From Typhlomys cinereus (taxonomy: Eukaryota > Chordata > Mammalia > Rodentia > Platacanthomyidae), in assembly GCA_023101885.1 (NCBI GenBank), contig JALPQD010000831.1, forward strand, positions 438,145 to 502,144: 64,000 bases of DNA, read 5' to 3'. Under the pieces are notes generated by a model that was given only the letters and a program-made list of their open reading frames with translations, searched no databases and was not told the origin of the DNA. The position numbers and the translations under genes were made by a program. Below, piece by piece: positions 51,190 to 62,765 of the stretch. Position 1 is the stretch's first letter, and each line of letters starts with the position of its first letter.

Positions 51190-52805
51190 AGGATAATTCT
51201 ATCTTTAACGTTCAAGAACCAGCCAAGCCGTTTTCCTTAGCAGTTGCACCATCCCCCCCCCCCCCGCGATGCACCGGAGCTCCGGCTCTCATATACCATT
51301 GCCAAGACTTGTTATTTCTCTCTCCCTTTTTGGTGGGCGGGAAGTGGCTTCTCCTTGTGGTTCTGATCTGCATCTCGCCAATGACTAACGGTGGAGCTAA
51401 ACCTCTCTCAAACTTACCATCTGCTGATCTTCCGTGAGGAGCGCTTACTCTCCTTTGACCCAGTAAGTTGAGTTTTCCCTCTGCAGTTGTGTGGCTGCGC
51501 ATCTGTCTGGCAGAAGTAACTCCTGAGCCTCCTGGGAAGAAAGTGGGGACGGGGGGCAGACAAAGGGAGGCAGCTGTACAGATTGGAGGCTCCACACTTG
51601 CTCTGTCATAATTCTGTTCCCCCCTCAGCCTACTGGGGGACCCTCTGTAATGATGCTGTTTGAGTTGCTACCAGATAGAAAAAAAACTCACTAAGAGCCC
51701 GAAAGTAACACAATATGGTTTATGGAAGAGGCAGGGGGGGGGGTGTTCCGCCAGACACCTCCAGCCTGCCTGTCCTCCCCTGGGGGAATTAAGCTGTGTA
51801 CTAAAAGGAGGATGTGCAGAGCCCCTCCGTGTGCGCCTCCCTCCCCCCACCCGCTGTGAGACCTCCAGTATCCTTTGTGGGTGTTCCCAGTACTCGCTCC
51901 CTTGTTAAGTGGGCACCAAAGCACTAGTGGCACTTTTCAGCACTAGTCAGGGGTGGTGGGATTTGCCTTTTGGGGTCACTTCCTCAGGAAGAGCCAGTGG
52001 ACACCTCCCACCCCCCAGAATGCTTGAAACAAATGCCTGTGATTGAATGGTTGAGTCAGCTTTGGATCCAGGCACAACGAGGCATCCATCTGCTTTGCCT
52101 TCGGTGCTTCTGTCTGACCTGGTGTCCCTTATAGGGAACTCTCCTGGGGCCAGAGACGCTAATCCAGATGCCTCTCGGTGGCAGTTTTTCTTACTAATGT
52201 CCAAAGCTTGGGTGTCCGTGAAGAGATGAGCTCACTGTACTCTGGAAGGCTGGGAGCTGGGGGAGGGAGGAAGGGATGGATCCGCCATTAAGTGCTGGCC
52301 CCGGACGCTGAGCTCTGGCCCCATGGTCCTAGGACAGGGGTTACTAACCTTGGTTTGGGGGTGTGGGGGTGTCCTACCCTCCTTGGAGAACCTGAGGGCT
52401 ATGGATACTCTTCCGGAAAATGCCAAGAGACAGCACATCCTCTCAGATGCTTTAGACTCCGCTAGTTCATGGTGGAGCCTGGGCTAAAACCAGGCCATGT
52501 GCTGGGGCCCAGGGAGATGGAGCAGAGTCGACTGCTTGGCATGGGCAGCATCAGGAAAAGCCTGGAGGTCAGGGGAAGAAAAGACGTGGGACGTGGAATC
52601 GACATGGTCCAGTTCTGGTCACCAAGCACCAGGGGGTGCTAGCCTGGGCAGGGACATCCTGCCTTCTCAGCTTGGGGATGGGCTCTGCCCGGCATGTTAC
52701 AGGCTTTTCTAGAAATCTCTGCCTGGAGGATGAAGTCACCCAGGCCTTTCATCCACCCTCTGGGCCAGCCCTGCCATTTCTTTGGACCTGATTTTTTCTT
52801 TCCTT
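51190..52805. other. Stretch upstream of the first visible HSPA12A exon
   Basis: GC-rich with oligo-C and oligo-G runs (51255-51266, 51733-51743). No CpG island or first exon is seen. Confidence 0.4.
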
Positions 52806-52809
52806 TCAG

Positions 52810-52894
52810 AGACGGCCCCCACCTCTGCATATTCATCTCCAGCCAGGAGTCTTGGGGACACAGGGATTACGCCTCTATCCCCTCTCATATTGCG
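52810..52894 (+). CDS. HSPA12A: HSPA12A exon with Thr-Ala-Pro-Thr-Ser start, frame-inconsistent
   Basis: Acceptor CTTTCAG|AGACGG, donor TTGCG|GTAAGA. It reads [10 protein letters not shown] and on to Gly-Ile-Thr-Pro-Leu-Ser-Pro, as in HSPA12A. At the CCCC run near 52879-52882 the frame slips, and the family's Ser-His-Ile can be seen only in another frame. An exon of length 0 modulo 3 is needed to join the next one; this one is 85 bases long. Confidence 0.8.
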
Positions 52895-55800
52895 GTAAGA
52901 AATTGTGTGTGTGTGTGTGTGTGTGTTGTGTGTGTGGTGGTGTGTGTTGTGTGTACGTGTGGTGCATATGTGTTAACTACCTCTACACTTTGTCTTCTGG
53001 CTCTGCTCTCCCAGTGGAGGGCTAGGCAACCTAACGTCCACTCTGTGGATCGTGCATTGACTCAGAAGCAGCCATGTGAATCCTGCAAAAGTCCCTTCCT
53101 GCTCTATACACGGAAGGACCTAGTGCGTTGTGGTTGCTGCCGCCGCCCTGGAGAGGAGGCCTGAGCAGGGGATTCTGCACAAAGAGGCTGGGGTCTAAGC
53201 TGAGGGGCTGGGGCCTGGTCTGTCGCCCTCATCCACAACCCTCAGGATTAAGGAGAGATGGTATTGCAGCTTGCCTGCGTTCATGCTGCTGCTATGACTG
53301 CATGACCAAACCTAAGGGAACAGAGGGTTTTACTCTTGCTTTATTCTAGTTACGGTTCATAGTCCACATTGGCAGGAGAGTTCATACCAACAATCAGGAG
53401 CTATCCAAAACCATATCCAAGCCTCCATTTGCCAATCTGCAAGCCTGCCCAAATATGCCAGACTCCTAAACCAGTTCCCTCCATCTCATCCACCTCTCCA
53501 GGGAATGGGCCCACCCACTAGAACTGGGTCTCTTCATCAGTGGATACTCTCCTGTAGGCTTGTTGAGGGCTTATCTTAACTACCAGTCATGTGCCCATCG
53601 ATTGTCAAGTTGACACCTGTACCTAATAGCACAGATGGATACTGGGGGTGGGGGAGGCTGCTGAAAGCGGGGTACACTCGGCCATATAGAATAAAGTGCC
53701 TAAGGAAAAGGCGGCTTTGTACTAGAGGCTCAGATCCACAATGACTGCTGAGACGCTAGTAGGAGTCATCACTGAATGTGGGGTACCAACTTGTTTTGGG
53801 TTTCCCTTGCATCCAGGAAGCTCCTGGTCCTGGGCATGACGGGAGGACTGGTCATCTGTGGTGGGTCCTTGGTTTTCAGACTGCTCATCCTAAGGGCTCC
53901 TTGGAGAGGCTGCAGGGCGGTGGGGATGGAGAGCAGGAGGAGAGGCCAGTGGGGATGTTCTCGTCCCACTTCAGCCGGGACCGTCCAGGCTAAAATGTGC
54001 CGGGTTTATAATTTGGAGTCTCTGGAAGTTAAACAAACAAGCAGACAACAATAAACAACAACAGAAACCCAAGTGGCTTGATAGATGAGGGACCAGCTGT
54101 GAACCCCAGGGGATTGGCAGGGTCAGTTGGCTGGTATGTAGGGTCAGGCAGGGTCACCAGATGGGCAGCCTGCCTTACATGTTGGAGATGCTGCATGGAG
54201 TGGCACTTGCCACAGAAGGGTGGGCAGTGGTCACACCGGGGAGGAGCGGGGCACTTGTGGAGCACTCGGGACAGCAGCAGGAGGTCTGCCAGGGGACATG
54301 GAGACGGCAGTGGAGGGGAGATTGTCTGCTCAGGGGAGCTGAATTAGCTGGGTCCCGGGGTAGCAGCTCTGTAATTAGCTGCACATGCACAGCTGAGGAC
54401 CGGAAGCGCCGTGCCGCATGTCACACCTGTGCTTGCTCCCGCTCAGAAGTCTCCGTTTCTCTCTGAGCCATTCAGGTGGCGCTGAAGCCGGCTTGCCGTC
54501 TCCCTGGGTGGCCCTGCAGCAGACTGGAGCAGGAGCCAGCCTGCAGGGAGTGTCCGCCTGGACGGGGCGGGGCCTCGCCCCTCTCTCACCTGTGTCTCCT
54601 GTGGCCCCTGCAGACGATGCTGACCCCAACGTCTCAGACCAGCAGGCGTTTCTTGTGGTGGTGGCCATCGACTTTGGGACCACGTCCAGCGGCTACGCCT
54701 ACAGCTTCACCAAGGAGCCGGAATGCATCCACGTGATGAGGTGCGCGATGGGCAGTGACAGGCGCCTGGTCTGCTCCCCGAATCTGCGCTGACTAGGGAG
54801 CCGGGCTCATCATTGAGTAGGCAAATGGTGCTTGGGAGGAGAGCTCCGGTTCTGGTTCAGCTCGGCCTAAACCTCCTGTGCCGCTTCCTAACCTCTGGCT
54901 TCAGGTTCGCATCTGCCAAAGCACAGATGGTGGTCTAGGGAGCGGCTGTGGAGAACTCGAGGAGCTCGGCCACGTGATTCCAGGGTGCACACGTGGTAAA
55001 AGTCACCCTACAATGGCCAGCTTGGCCACTTCATGTGTAGGTCTGAGAGATTACCCAACCTGCTGAACCCCCATTTCCTCATCTTTGAAATGGGATAAAA
55101 ATGATGCCTGCCTCCCCCCTGCTGTTATGCAAATTAGATGAGGACTCCCTATTGCCTATCAAATGCTCCACTCAAAAGAAAAGTTAAGCGCATGAGTGAG
55201 GGAGGCGAGGAAAATCATTAACTCTTCCACATGCAGGAATTAGCAATGACCACAACCAATAGAAAGCACCAGGTCAGTGGGGAGCCAGCAGGGAGGGGTG
55301 AATCTCAGCTAAAGTAGTCCTGGGGGAGCCCTAGGCCCCACCCTAAAAGGGTGCTCCCTTCTGCCCCATGCTGACCCACACTCACTGCCCCCAGGATCCA
55401 GGGTCTATGAGTTCTTGTTCTGACCCGGTACCAATGTCGGGCCTCCCAGTCTTGATCTTTCTGCAGTATATGCACTGCCTCGAAGCTTTGGAATCCCAGG
55501 AATTTGTTACTCCGCTTGACCCTTTAGGCTCAAGATAGACTGAGATGCTCAGGAGATGGGTCAGTGGATAAGTGCTTGACGTGCAAGTGCAAGGACGGGA
55601 ATTCAGCCCGAGGCCACTGTCTAGATATGTGCAACCTAGGCGCCACACCAGGTGGGCATGGAGGTTGCCATGATCCCAGCACTAGGGAGGGAAGAGCCAC
55701 GGATGCCCAGGGCAGATGCCTGGCAAGCCTAACTGGGATTGGCAAGCTCCAGGTTCAGTTGAGAAATAAGGTGCTGAGCGATGGAGGAAGATTCCTGCCT

Positions 55801-58800
55801 TCATTGTAGGGTGTCACACACACGCATGCACTTGGCATGCACATTCACCTGCACACGCGTGTGCACCCATATATCCATACTCATGAACACCGCACACACA
55901 ATACACGTGCCGAAAAACAACCCAAAAAGACACACCATACTTGACTTTGCATTGCTTTAAACTAAGTTAATCATGGGATTTGTTGAGTATTCCCCACCTA
56001 AGACATCATGTGTTTTTCTCAAGTGTCTTGTAAAACACAAGTCATCAAAGAGCGACTCTATAAAGGCTTGGCTCCCCAGGTCTGTCCATTTCTGCAACAG
56101 GCTGTGCGCAAACCATATCTGGCCAAGACCTAGCTATTGAATACGGCCCATCACAAAGTTGTCAACTTAAAATATTAAGAGTTCTTTTGTAATTTTTTTT
56201 GTAGGTCATTTGTGCCATTCTCAAGCCTGAACTTTGTATATTATGGCATCTTTCTTCAGTATCAAAAGGTTGACATATCTACTTAAGCTTTACCTTCTCT
56301 TGGAAACCAGAGCTGGGGTTGGAGAGATGGTTTTAGGGATAAAGCTTTTACCTCAAAAGCAAAGGACCTGAGTTCAGATCCCAGATCCCATGTAAAAATA
56401 CAGATATTGGGTGGCCTGCAATTCTGGTCCCTAAAGATGGAGCCTGGGAAACCCCAAAAGCAAAGCAATAAGAGGTGGAGGAATCCAGGATGGATCCGCC
56501 ACACTCAAGCATTGTATTAGTCAGGTTCTCTGGAGATGCAGAATTGACACAATGAATATATATATATAATATAGGGAATGTATTAAGTTGGCTTATAGTA
56601 TGGTCGAGGTAGTCCAACAATTGCTACTAGTAGCCGAGGTAGTCCAAGATGGCTGCCAGTAGCTGCTCAGTTCGGTAGTCAAGTGGGTGATGGCTGAAGG
56701 CTGGAGAATTCCTAGAGTCTTTAGTCAGCCGACGACTAGGAGGGCTGGAAAGCTAGATGGTCGAAGAAGCAACCGGGCGGCCAGAAGGAAGAGCGATTCC
56801 TAGCACAGCTGCAAGAAGCATCTGTTCTTTTTGGTGGCTCCTTTTATATGATGCAGTTACTGGGAGGATCCTATGAGAGCTTTGGAGGTCCTGATAGGGT
56901 CTAGGGTGGGTATAATCCTATCAAGTGGTCTCAATTGATGCTTTCCAGAGGTGGTCTTCAGCCCAGCTTAGTTAACACCAGGTTGTGTCAAGTGACACTC
57001 AGGTTAGCTATCAACAAGCTTCATTCTTATGAACATCCACACAATACACACATGCTAAAAAATAGAAGAGAGAGAAAGGAAGAAAGAAAGAGAAAGAAAA
57101 GAAAGAATGAATGACAAGAGAGGGGGGATGGAAGGAAGGAAAGAGAGAGGGTGGGGGAGGGAGAGGAAGGAAGAAATAAGCAGAAGAAGAAGTAACTAGA
57201 TGAGACTCTTGTCACAAGATACTGCAGAGACCCCTGGGTAGCAGCCTATTGGGAAATAATGGGAAGATTGTTCTGCAGTAACACGCTGATGCCGCGAGAC
57301 TTAAGCGCGCTCCCCCCGCTCCCGGGAGCCAGCCAGTTCCTCCCGAGATGGAAACCTCGGGAGGAAGAGCACAAACCTGTGTGGCTGCCGTCACGGATGG
57401 TGGTCATGCCGTGAGAGGCGAGGCGTGAGAGTCACTTTGAACGCGCCCCAGAAAGCCCCTCCACAGCCCGAGCCCCTAGTGTGTGCCGTTGTAGTTACCG
57501 TAGCAATTCTCTAGGGCGGTTGGTTCTGCTTGAAGTCTATTTCCGTCAGGATATTAACAAACTGGATTCACTCTGATGAAGGCATGGATGAGTCTGCGTT
57601 TAAATGGGCGGAAAGAATAACACTTTGAAGGGAAGGAGCTCACGGGCTAGCCATGTGTGACGAGCCGCTGTGTGCCTGGCGCGAGAATCACCCGGTGTCT
57701 CCCCACGGTGACTCGCCCGCGGGGCCCCTTTCCTGATGGAGTTTGACTGGGAAGCTGGCCAGGGTTGATTCCAGAGCCACCTGAGCGGCAAGTAGGCTGG
57801 TGACAGCCCGCTCATGCTGAGCCCTGTGCTGCTCCCACACCTGCTGGCCACGCCCCCACCTGCTGGCCACGCCCTCCCACACCTGCTGGCCACGCCCTCC
57901 CACACATGGCCAGGCCTGTGTCTCTCTGTCTTTGTCCCTGACACCAAGTCTATGCCTGAGACTGCCCCCAGGTCTCCTGTCTGGGCCTGGCAGGGAAGGG
58001 GGCAGCCTGGGCTCTTGGTAGCCCTAGTTTCTTAAAAGCACTACACCACACCTCTCCCCCCAAACCAAGAGAGAAGAAGCAGGGTACAACTTGCTTTCCC
58101 CACATTACTTCCCTGGTTCCTGCCTTTCCTCCTGTCTGTTTAGGATCAGGAGCTTCCTGGGGTTCAGTAGACTTACCGGATCCTCCTGCTGCCTGTGCCC
58201 CTTCTGCTCCTCCTTGTTCTCCCCCACTGTGTAGTCCTGGAGTATCTATCCCACTCCGTCTAGTCTCTGTGGCCGTTTCCAAGCTATGTAGGTGCCTCCA
58301 CCAGGAGTTCAATCCTTGTGCTTGACTGAAGCTTCTCACCACCGCTGCAGCCTCCTCTTCCCCTTCCTCCTCCTCCTCGGCTTGTGAATCTGCAGGAGTC
58401 CTACGCTTGAAGAGTGTCAGGCTCCTGACATCACCGTGCCCATTGGCTGCCTCTTCCCCCTGTCTCCCTCTGAACCAGCCCAGCTTCCCTCTTGCCCCAC
58501 CTCTCTCTCCTGCTCTGCCCCGGGCTAGACCTGACAGGGTCTTGGCCTGGATTACAATACCGGGAATGTGCTGTCTGCTGAGAAGTGGCCCTAAGAGCCA
58601 ACCAGAAGGCAGCTGGTCGCCCCCATGACACGCATGTCCCTACTGCACTAATGGTCACCTCTTGGCAGAGTGGTTGTTATCGTAACCTGCAGCTTTCACA
58701 GCTGGATGGCACTGTTGATTGCTGTCTTCCCTCTCCCAGCAGCTTGCAGAGTACCTTCTGTTGCTATGAGAACTGGCCAGCAAGGAAGAAGCTTCCAGAT

Positions 58801-61800
58801 CAGTTCCAGCTCCCCTCCCCCCCCACTTCCTTTGCTCAGCCAGTATAGTGTCTTTCATCTGGGGTCTTCCTTATGCACACACCCAATCAAGTTGGTATCG
58901 ATACATTTGTTCTTGTCTATCTTGTTCGGAAGAAGATTCAAACTTTGTATCTAAATTGGCCGCTGGGTCTTTCAATGATAATAGAAAACGAAAGCCCAGG
59001 ACCGTCTGTACCTGCAGACAGAGATGTAATAGGCACTGTGCTTTCGCAAGAGCAGGTCAGAACTGGGTCGGGCCGTGTCCACTCCCTTCCAGGCTGGGCC
59101 AGTGTCTCTTGTGTCCCTGCGTCGTGGACGTATGACATACAGTAGGTGCTCAGTAAGCACCAGTGAAAGGTTAAACACGGTGTTGTTACTGAGTAGAACC
59201 TGATTCCTTGTCCCTTCGACTTCTCTTCCCACCGCCACGCGTCTCTGGCTGCTGCTCGGTCGGCTGGCCGAGTGCGTCCCAACACCCACCAGTGTCAGCC
59301 GTGTGCGCTAGAGGGACTCAGCTCAACCGCAGCTTCCCAAACAGGGATTCTGAAATAAAACCTGTAACCTCTGCCCCCCCCCCCTGTGGCAGGCGATGGG
59401 AGGGAGGCGACCCCGGCGTGTCCAACCAGAAGACACCAACCACCATCTTGCTGACGCCCGAGAGGAAGTTCCACAGCTTTGGGTATGCTGCCAGGGATTT
59501 CTACCACGACCTGGATCCCAACGAGGCCAAGCAATGGCTATACCTGGAGAAGTTCAAGATGAAGCTACACACCACGGGGGTGAGAAGCCATGCCTGGGCC
59601 CAGGGTCCCTGTGCGAGAGGGTCAGGGACTTCTGCATGGCGGGGGTTTTCCAACAAGGGTCCTTCAGGTTTCTTTCTTCCAAATAGAAATGTGTGCCTAT
59701 CTAACCGAGTTGCAGTTCGCCTGCATGGTTGCTGATAAATCACCATCAAACGGCCTAAGGGAACAAGGGGTTTATTCTCTTGTTCATAGTCCAATAGTCC
59801 AGCTTGAGGGGAGAGCACGCACCAACACCAGGGCCGAGGGAACTCTACATGACGGCTGAGAGAGGGATGATCCTTACTTGTTAGACCAACATGTCTGGCC
59901 AAGTGTACACAAGGACACCGACTCTCTCAACCAGCTCTCTGTATTTTATTCCAGGGCCTACACCATGGGCTGGGCCTTCCCCATCAGTTAGACAATCTCC
60001 TGCAGGTTTGCTCTGGGCCTAACTCAACCTCTAATTCTCTACAAATGTGCCCAGAGCTCAAACCCTCAACTGTCAAGTTGACACCCTCTGCCTAACTATG
60101 ACAAACCGGATCCATTGGCGTTAGCTTGGCGCGCAGAGCTCCTTAAAGCTCTTTAGCAGACACATAGACCTTCTGGAGGCGCACACGGGCAGGGACAGCA
60201 AGAGTATTTAGCAATTCATTTACCCTGGAGATTGAGTGGCCAGAGGTGACTCTGGCTCTGGTGTAGATGCAGGGCGCTGCTCCTTGCTAGATGTTTGGGA
60301 AATCAGGGGACCTTCTCATCACTGGGAGCAACTTAGGGCTGGGGACATTGTGAGGACTCGGACTGGTGGCTCTAAACCAGTCGGTTCAGAAGTAAACCAG
60401 TAACAGCTGGTAAACCACCACCCCTCTGTGTGTGGAGCAGGCGGCCACCAGAGGCCCAAACGCCAGAGCAATGGCCTCACTCCTGAAACTCTCAGCCAGC
60501 CAATGTTCTGAGAGACGTTCAAGGTAAATCGACACCGAGGCTTCATGGGAAATGTAGGGACTAGGCGCGGTGTTTCCAATGCAGCGTTTTGTCCTGTGAC
60601 CTTTCCTCAGCACCCAGCACCGACAGAGACAGGTGGCGATGAGGTTGAAGACCTCAGACTCGGGCCAGATGGCCTGGGTTCAGTCCTGCCTCCGGTTCTC
60701 TCAGGATACTCAGTCCAGGTCCTGGTGCCTCGTCCCGCCTCATCGCTGAAATGGAGAGGTGACGGCGCCTTGCTTGTAAGGGACCTTGGAAGGAACAAAG
60801 GGACCAAAGTGCATAAAGTTTCCAGGACGGTGCAGGACACGGAAAGTTCTAGTCAAACGCCAACTCCTGTTGGCTTTGCTTTCCCTCGTCTGATGGGAAG
60901 GGAGGGTTTGTGGGGCGGCAGAATCAGCTCGGTGGATAATCACAGCAGGCACCCATCCTTCCATCTTGTGCCCATGCGATGTTGTTGCCCTCGGGTGCTG
61001 TGAACCATCTCCACCTCCAGCCGGAGAGCACTCATCCCATTTCTCCTGCGGGAACTCCAGGCCGAGAGCAGGACTGCGCATGGGGTGCGCAGGACTTCCA
61101 ACTCAGGGCTGTGGCTTCCTGGGGCTCAGCTGCTTTCTTGAGCCCCGAGGCCTAAACATGGGGGTGTCTTTGCTGGGAAATGGAATGCACTGAGCATGTG
61201 CAGTTGGGTCAGAACACCCCTGAGGACTTCAGGAGTAACTCACGGTCCCATTTCCCTACAGAGGTAGGATGGTTGTCTAGCCTACATCAATCCCAGGCCT
61301 ACTGGACCCCCCTCCCCCCGCAATTCCCCGTCCATTCTCCCCTCCAAATCCCCCCACCCCGTCCCACCACCCCAGGCTTCCTGCCACTCTCCACTCTGCC
61401 AGGATCATTTCACCTTTTTTTCAGTGACCTCTTTCCACCCAGCATCCGGCTTCTCTGCGCAGCATCCTTCATCCGAGGACCATATGCAGCAGGCAGCAGC
61501 TGCTGTGGCTTCTGGCAGAGCAAGGGAGGCCGCGATGCCCGCTCCCAGAGGATTAGACAGGGCAGGTCTTAAAATAGGAGCTCTTCTATTTCAGTGACTT
61601 GGTTGGCAGCTCACCGGGGAACGAGCGCTTTATGTCTGTGTAGCATCCTGTTCGGCAGCAGCAGTGAAGCCTCCATCGGAGGCTCCTGGGGTGACCATGT
61701 GTGTCCACGCGTGAAAGTCATGACAGTTGCCCTGGGCTTGGCACCCCAGGTCTGTTTACTCTTGCTGGGTCCTGCTAGTACCCCAAGACTCCTCTCGAGG

Positions 61801-62156
61801 GTCCAGGAAGGCGAGAAAGAGAGAGAAAGAGGAAGATAAGGAGCTCTTCTGTATACAGGCCAATGCTGCCAGGTTCCGTTTTGGGGGTGCATCATTGTAG
61901 CCTGGCTCTTTAAACCCAGGGGAACACATACAGTTGCCAGGACTCCCCTGCCCCTCGATCTCCATGCGGCTGTTTCTAAAGCTGAAAGCCTAGCTCTATT
62001 TCCTCTTACTGGGGTCTCATCTCTCTCTGCCCCGACTCTCCTCCCCCACCAGGACCTCACCATGGATACAGACTGACAGCAGCGAATGGCAAGAAAGTCA
62101 AAGCCCTTGAAATCTTTGCATACGCCCTGCAGTACTTTAAGGGGCAGGCACTGAAG
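52810..62156 (+). CDS. HSPA12A: HSPA12A, four internal exons, frame broken as read (gene or unprocessed pseudogene)
   Basis: HSPA12A is a divergent HSP70-family member with an actin-like ATPase fold, 675 residues in human and abundant in brain. Four exons in correct order with GT-AG boundaries cover about residues 14-182. The second holds the phosphate-binding motif Asp-Phe-Gly-Thr-Thr-Ser-Ser-Gly. Exon 1 is absent from the sequence between MSL3 and here, and later exons would lie beyond the window. Two of the four exons disrupt the reading frame: 52810-52894 by its length and 62053-62156 by a missing base that creates TGA. The introns hold SINEs and LTR-like repeats, so this is not a processed copy. 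Protein similarity around the breaks is high, so either the loss is recent or the breaks are sequencing errors. Confidence 0.85.
52905..52972. repeat. (TG)n microsatellite
   Basis: Interrupted TG repeat starting about 10 bases after the donor of the preceding HSPA12A exon. Confidence 0.9.
53275..53640 (-). repeat. LTR-like dispersed repeat
   Basis: CCAAACCTAAGGGAACAGAG through ATTGTCAAGTTGACACCTGT is the reverse of the GTGTCAACTTG family at 4362 and 10222. Confidence 0.65.
54614..54740 (+). CDS. HSPA12A: HSPA12A exon with nucleotide-binding motif
   Basis: Acceptor CCTGCAG|ACGATG, donor ATGAG|GTGCGC. It encodes Asp-Pro-Asn-Val-Ser, then [16 protein letters not shown], the first phosphate loop of the HSP70/actin fold. 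No break within the exon. Confidence 0.93.
55020..55150. repeat. MIR-like ancient SINE
   Basis: CCCATTTCCTCATCTTTGAAA and TGGGATAAAAATGATGCCTG are a typical reversed MIR. Confidence 0.6.
55545..55930 (+). repeat. tRNA-derived SINE with long CA-rich tail
   Basis: AGATGCTCAGGAGATGGGTC and AGTGGATAAGTGCTTGACGT start the element. A B1-like part and a CACACACGCATGCA-type tail follow. Confidence 0.6.
56308..56515 (+). repeat. tRNA-derived SINE, family T1
   Basis: GGGGTTGGAGAGATGGTTTTA, GAGTTCAGATCCCAGATCCC and GGTGGAGGAATCCAGGATGG match T1. Confidence 0.75.
56516..57020 (-). repeat. LTR-like repeat
   Basis: GTATTAGTCAGGTTCTCTGGA at the start and GTGTCAAGTGACACTCAGGT near the end. It looks like a complete reversed LTR of about 500 bases, family uncertain. 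Confidence 0.5.
57058..57185. repeat. Polypurine tract
   Basis: About 125 bases, almost only A and G on the + strand. Confidence 0.9.
57285..57610. promoter_or_regulatory. Candidate regulatory element in HSPA12A intron with RFX X-box
   Basis: A non-repeat, CpG-enriched block. GTTACCGTAGCAAT at 57494-57507 is a two-half-site X-box (GTTRCC-N2-RGYAAC) with one mismatch. Function inferred from motif and context only. Confidence 0.35.
57834..57908. repeat. Short tandem repeat, three CTGCTGGCCACGCCC units
   Basis: The unit recurs three times at spacings of 20 and 25 bases, linked by CCCACAC-type spacers. Confidence 0.85.
59393..59579 (+). CDS. HSPA12A: HSPA12A exon, Arg-Trp-Glu-Gly-Gly-Asp to His-Thr-Thr-Gly
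   Basis: Acceptor GTGGCAG|GCGATG, donor ACGGGG|GTGAGA. The 62 full codons match HSPA12A throughout ([15 protein letters not shown]) with no break. Confidence 0.94.
59720..60112 (-). repeat. LTR-like dispersed repeat in HSPA12A intron
   Basis: AACGGCCTAAGGGAACAAGG through TCAACTGTCAAGTTGACACC is a reversed, near-complete member of the GTGTCAACTTG family. Confidence 0.7.
60115..62050. other. HSPA12A intron, mostly unique sequence
   Basis: Oligo-C runs at 61308-61320. The ORFs here lack splice and family support. Confidence 0.4.
62053..62156 (+). CDS. HSPA12A: HSPA12A exon with one-base deletion and in-frame TGA
   Basis: Acceptor CCACCAG|GACCTC, donor CTGAAG|GTAAGG. It reads Asp-Leu-Thr-Met-Asp-Thr-Asp, then TGA at 62074-62076. 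Adding one base there would restore Leu-Thr-Ala-Ala-Asn-Gly-Lys, which continues in the +1 frame to Gln-Ala-Leu-Lys. The exon is 104 bases where the two phase-0 boundaries require a multiple of 3. A Glu of the family is also Gly here (Lys-Gly-Gln). Confidence 0.9.
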
Positions 62157-62309
62157 GTAAGGACCTAGGGTGGCCTTGTGGGTTGCTGTGCTTGCGAGCT
62201 AGGAGGAGGAGCAGCCTGCAGGGGGGCAGAGGTGGGCTTTCTGGGCAGAAAGGCAGGATGCACCTTGGGCACTTCTGTTGAAGACGGAAGGTTGGCAGTC
62301 CCTGGACAA

Positions 62310-62765
62310 GATGAGCATAGATATGGCCCAACAGTTCACTCCTAGGCGCATTCCTAAGGGAGACGAAACCACGTTCACGTAAAACTGTGCATGGATGTTC
62401 ATAGCGCATTATTCAGGATGACTGGAAAGCAGAAACAACTCAAACGTCCATCAGCTGGATGGATAACTACAACTGGTATGTCCATTCAACAGAATGTTAT
62501 TTCGGCCATAAAAGGAATGAAATATGGCCAAACCTTGAAAGCATATCATATAATGCAAAAGAAGCCACAGATAAAAATCCACTGAGCATGAATTCATGGA
62601 GCCATATTAGTGGCTGCAGAGACTGAGGGGTGTAGGAATAAGGAGGATCTGGTGAAGGGGAAAATGAAATTAGATGGGAGGGGCATTGGCTGCATGACTG
62701 TGTACATGTATCACTGAATTATACACATTTAAAAAGTGAATGTGAATTATATGACTGTTTAAGGG
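62310..62765 (+). repeat. Old LINE-1 3' end
   Basis: CGTCCATCAGCTGGATGGATA, CATTCAACAGAATGTTATTTC and CTGAATTATACACATTTAAAA follow the sense L1 3' end order. Confidence 0.7.

Noticed and set aside
54418..54792. 124-codon ORF as a complete small gene
   Set aside because: It merely reads through the HSPA12A exon 54614-54740 from the intron before it and past the donor after it.
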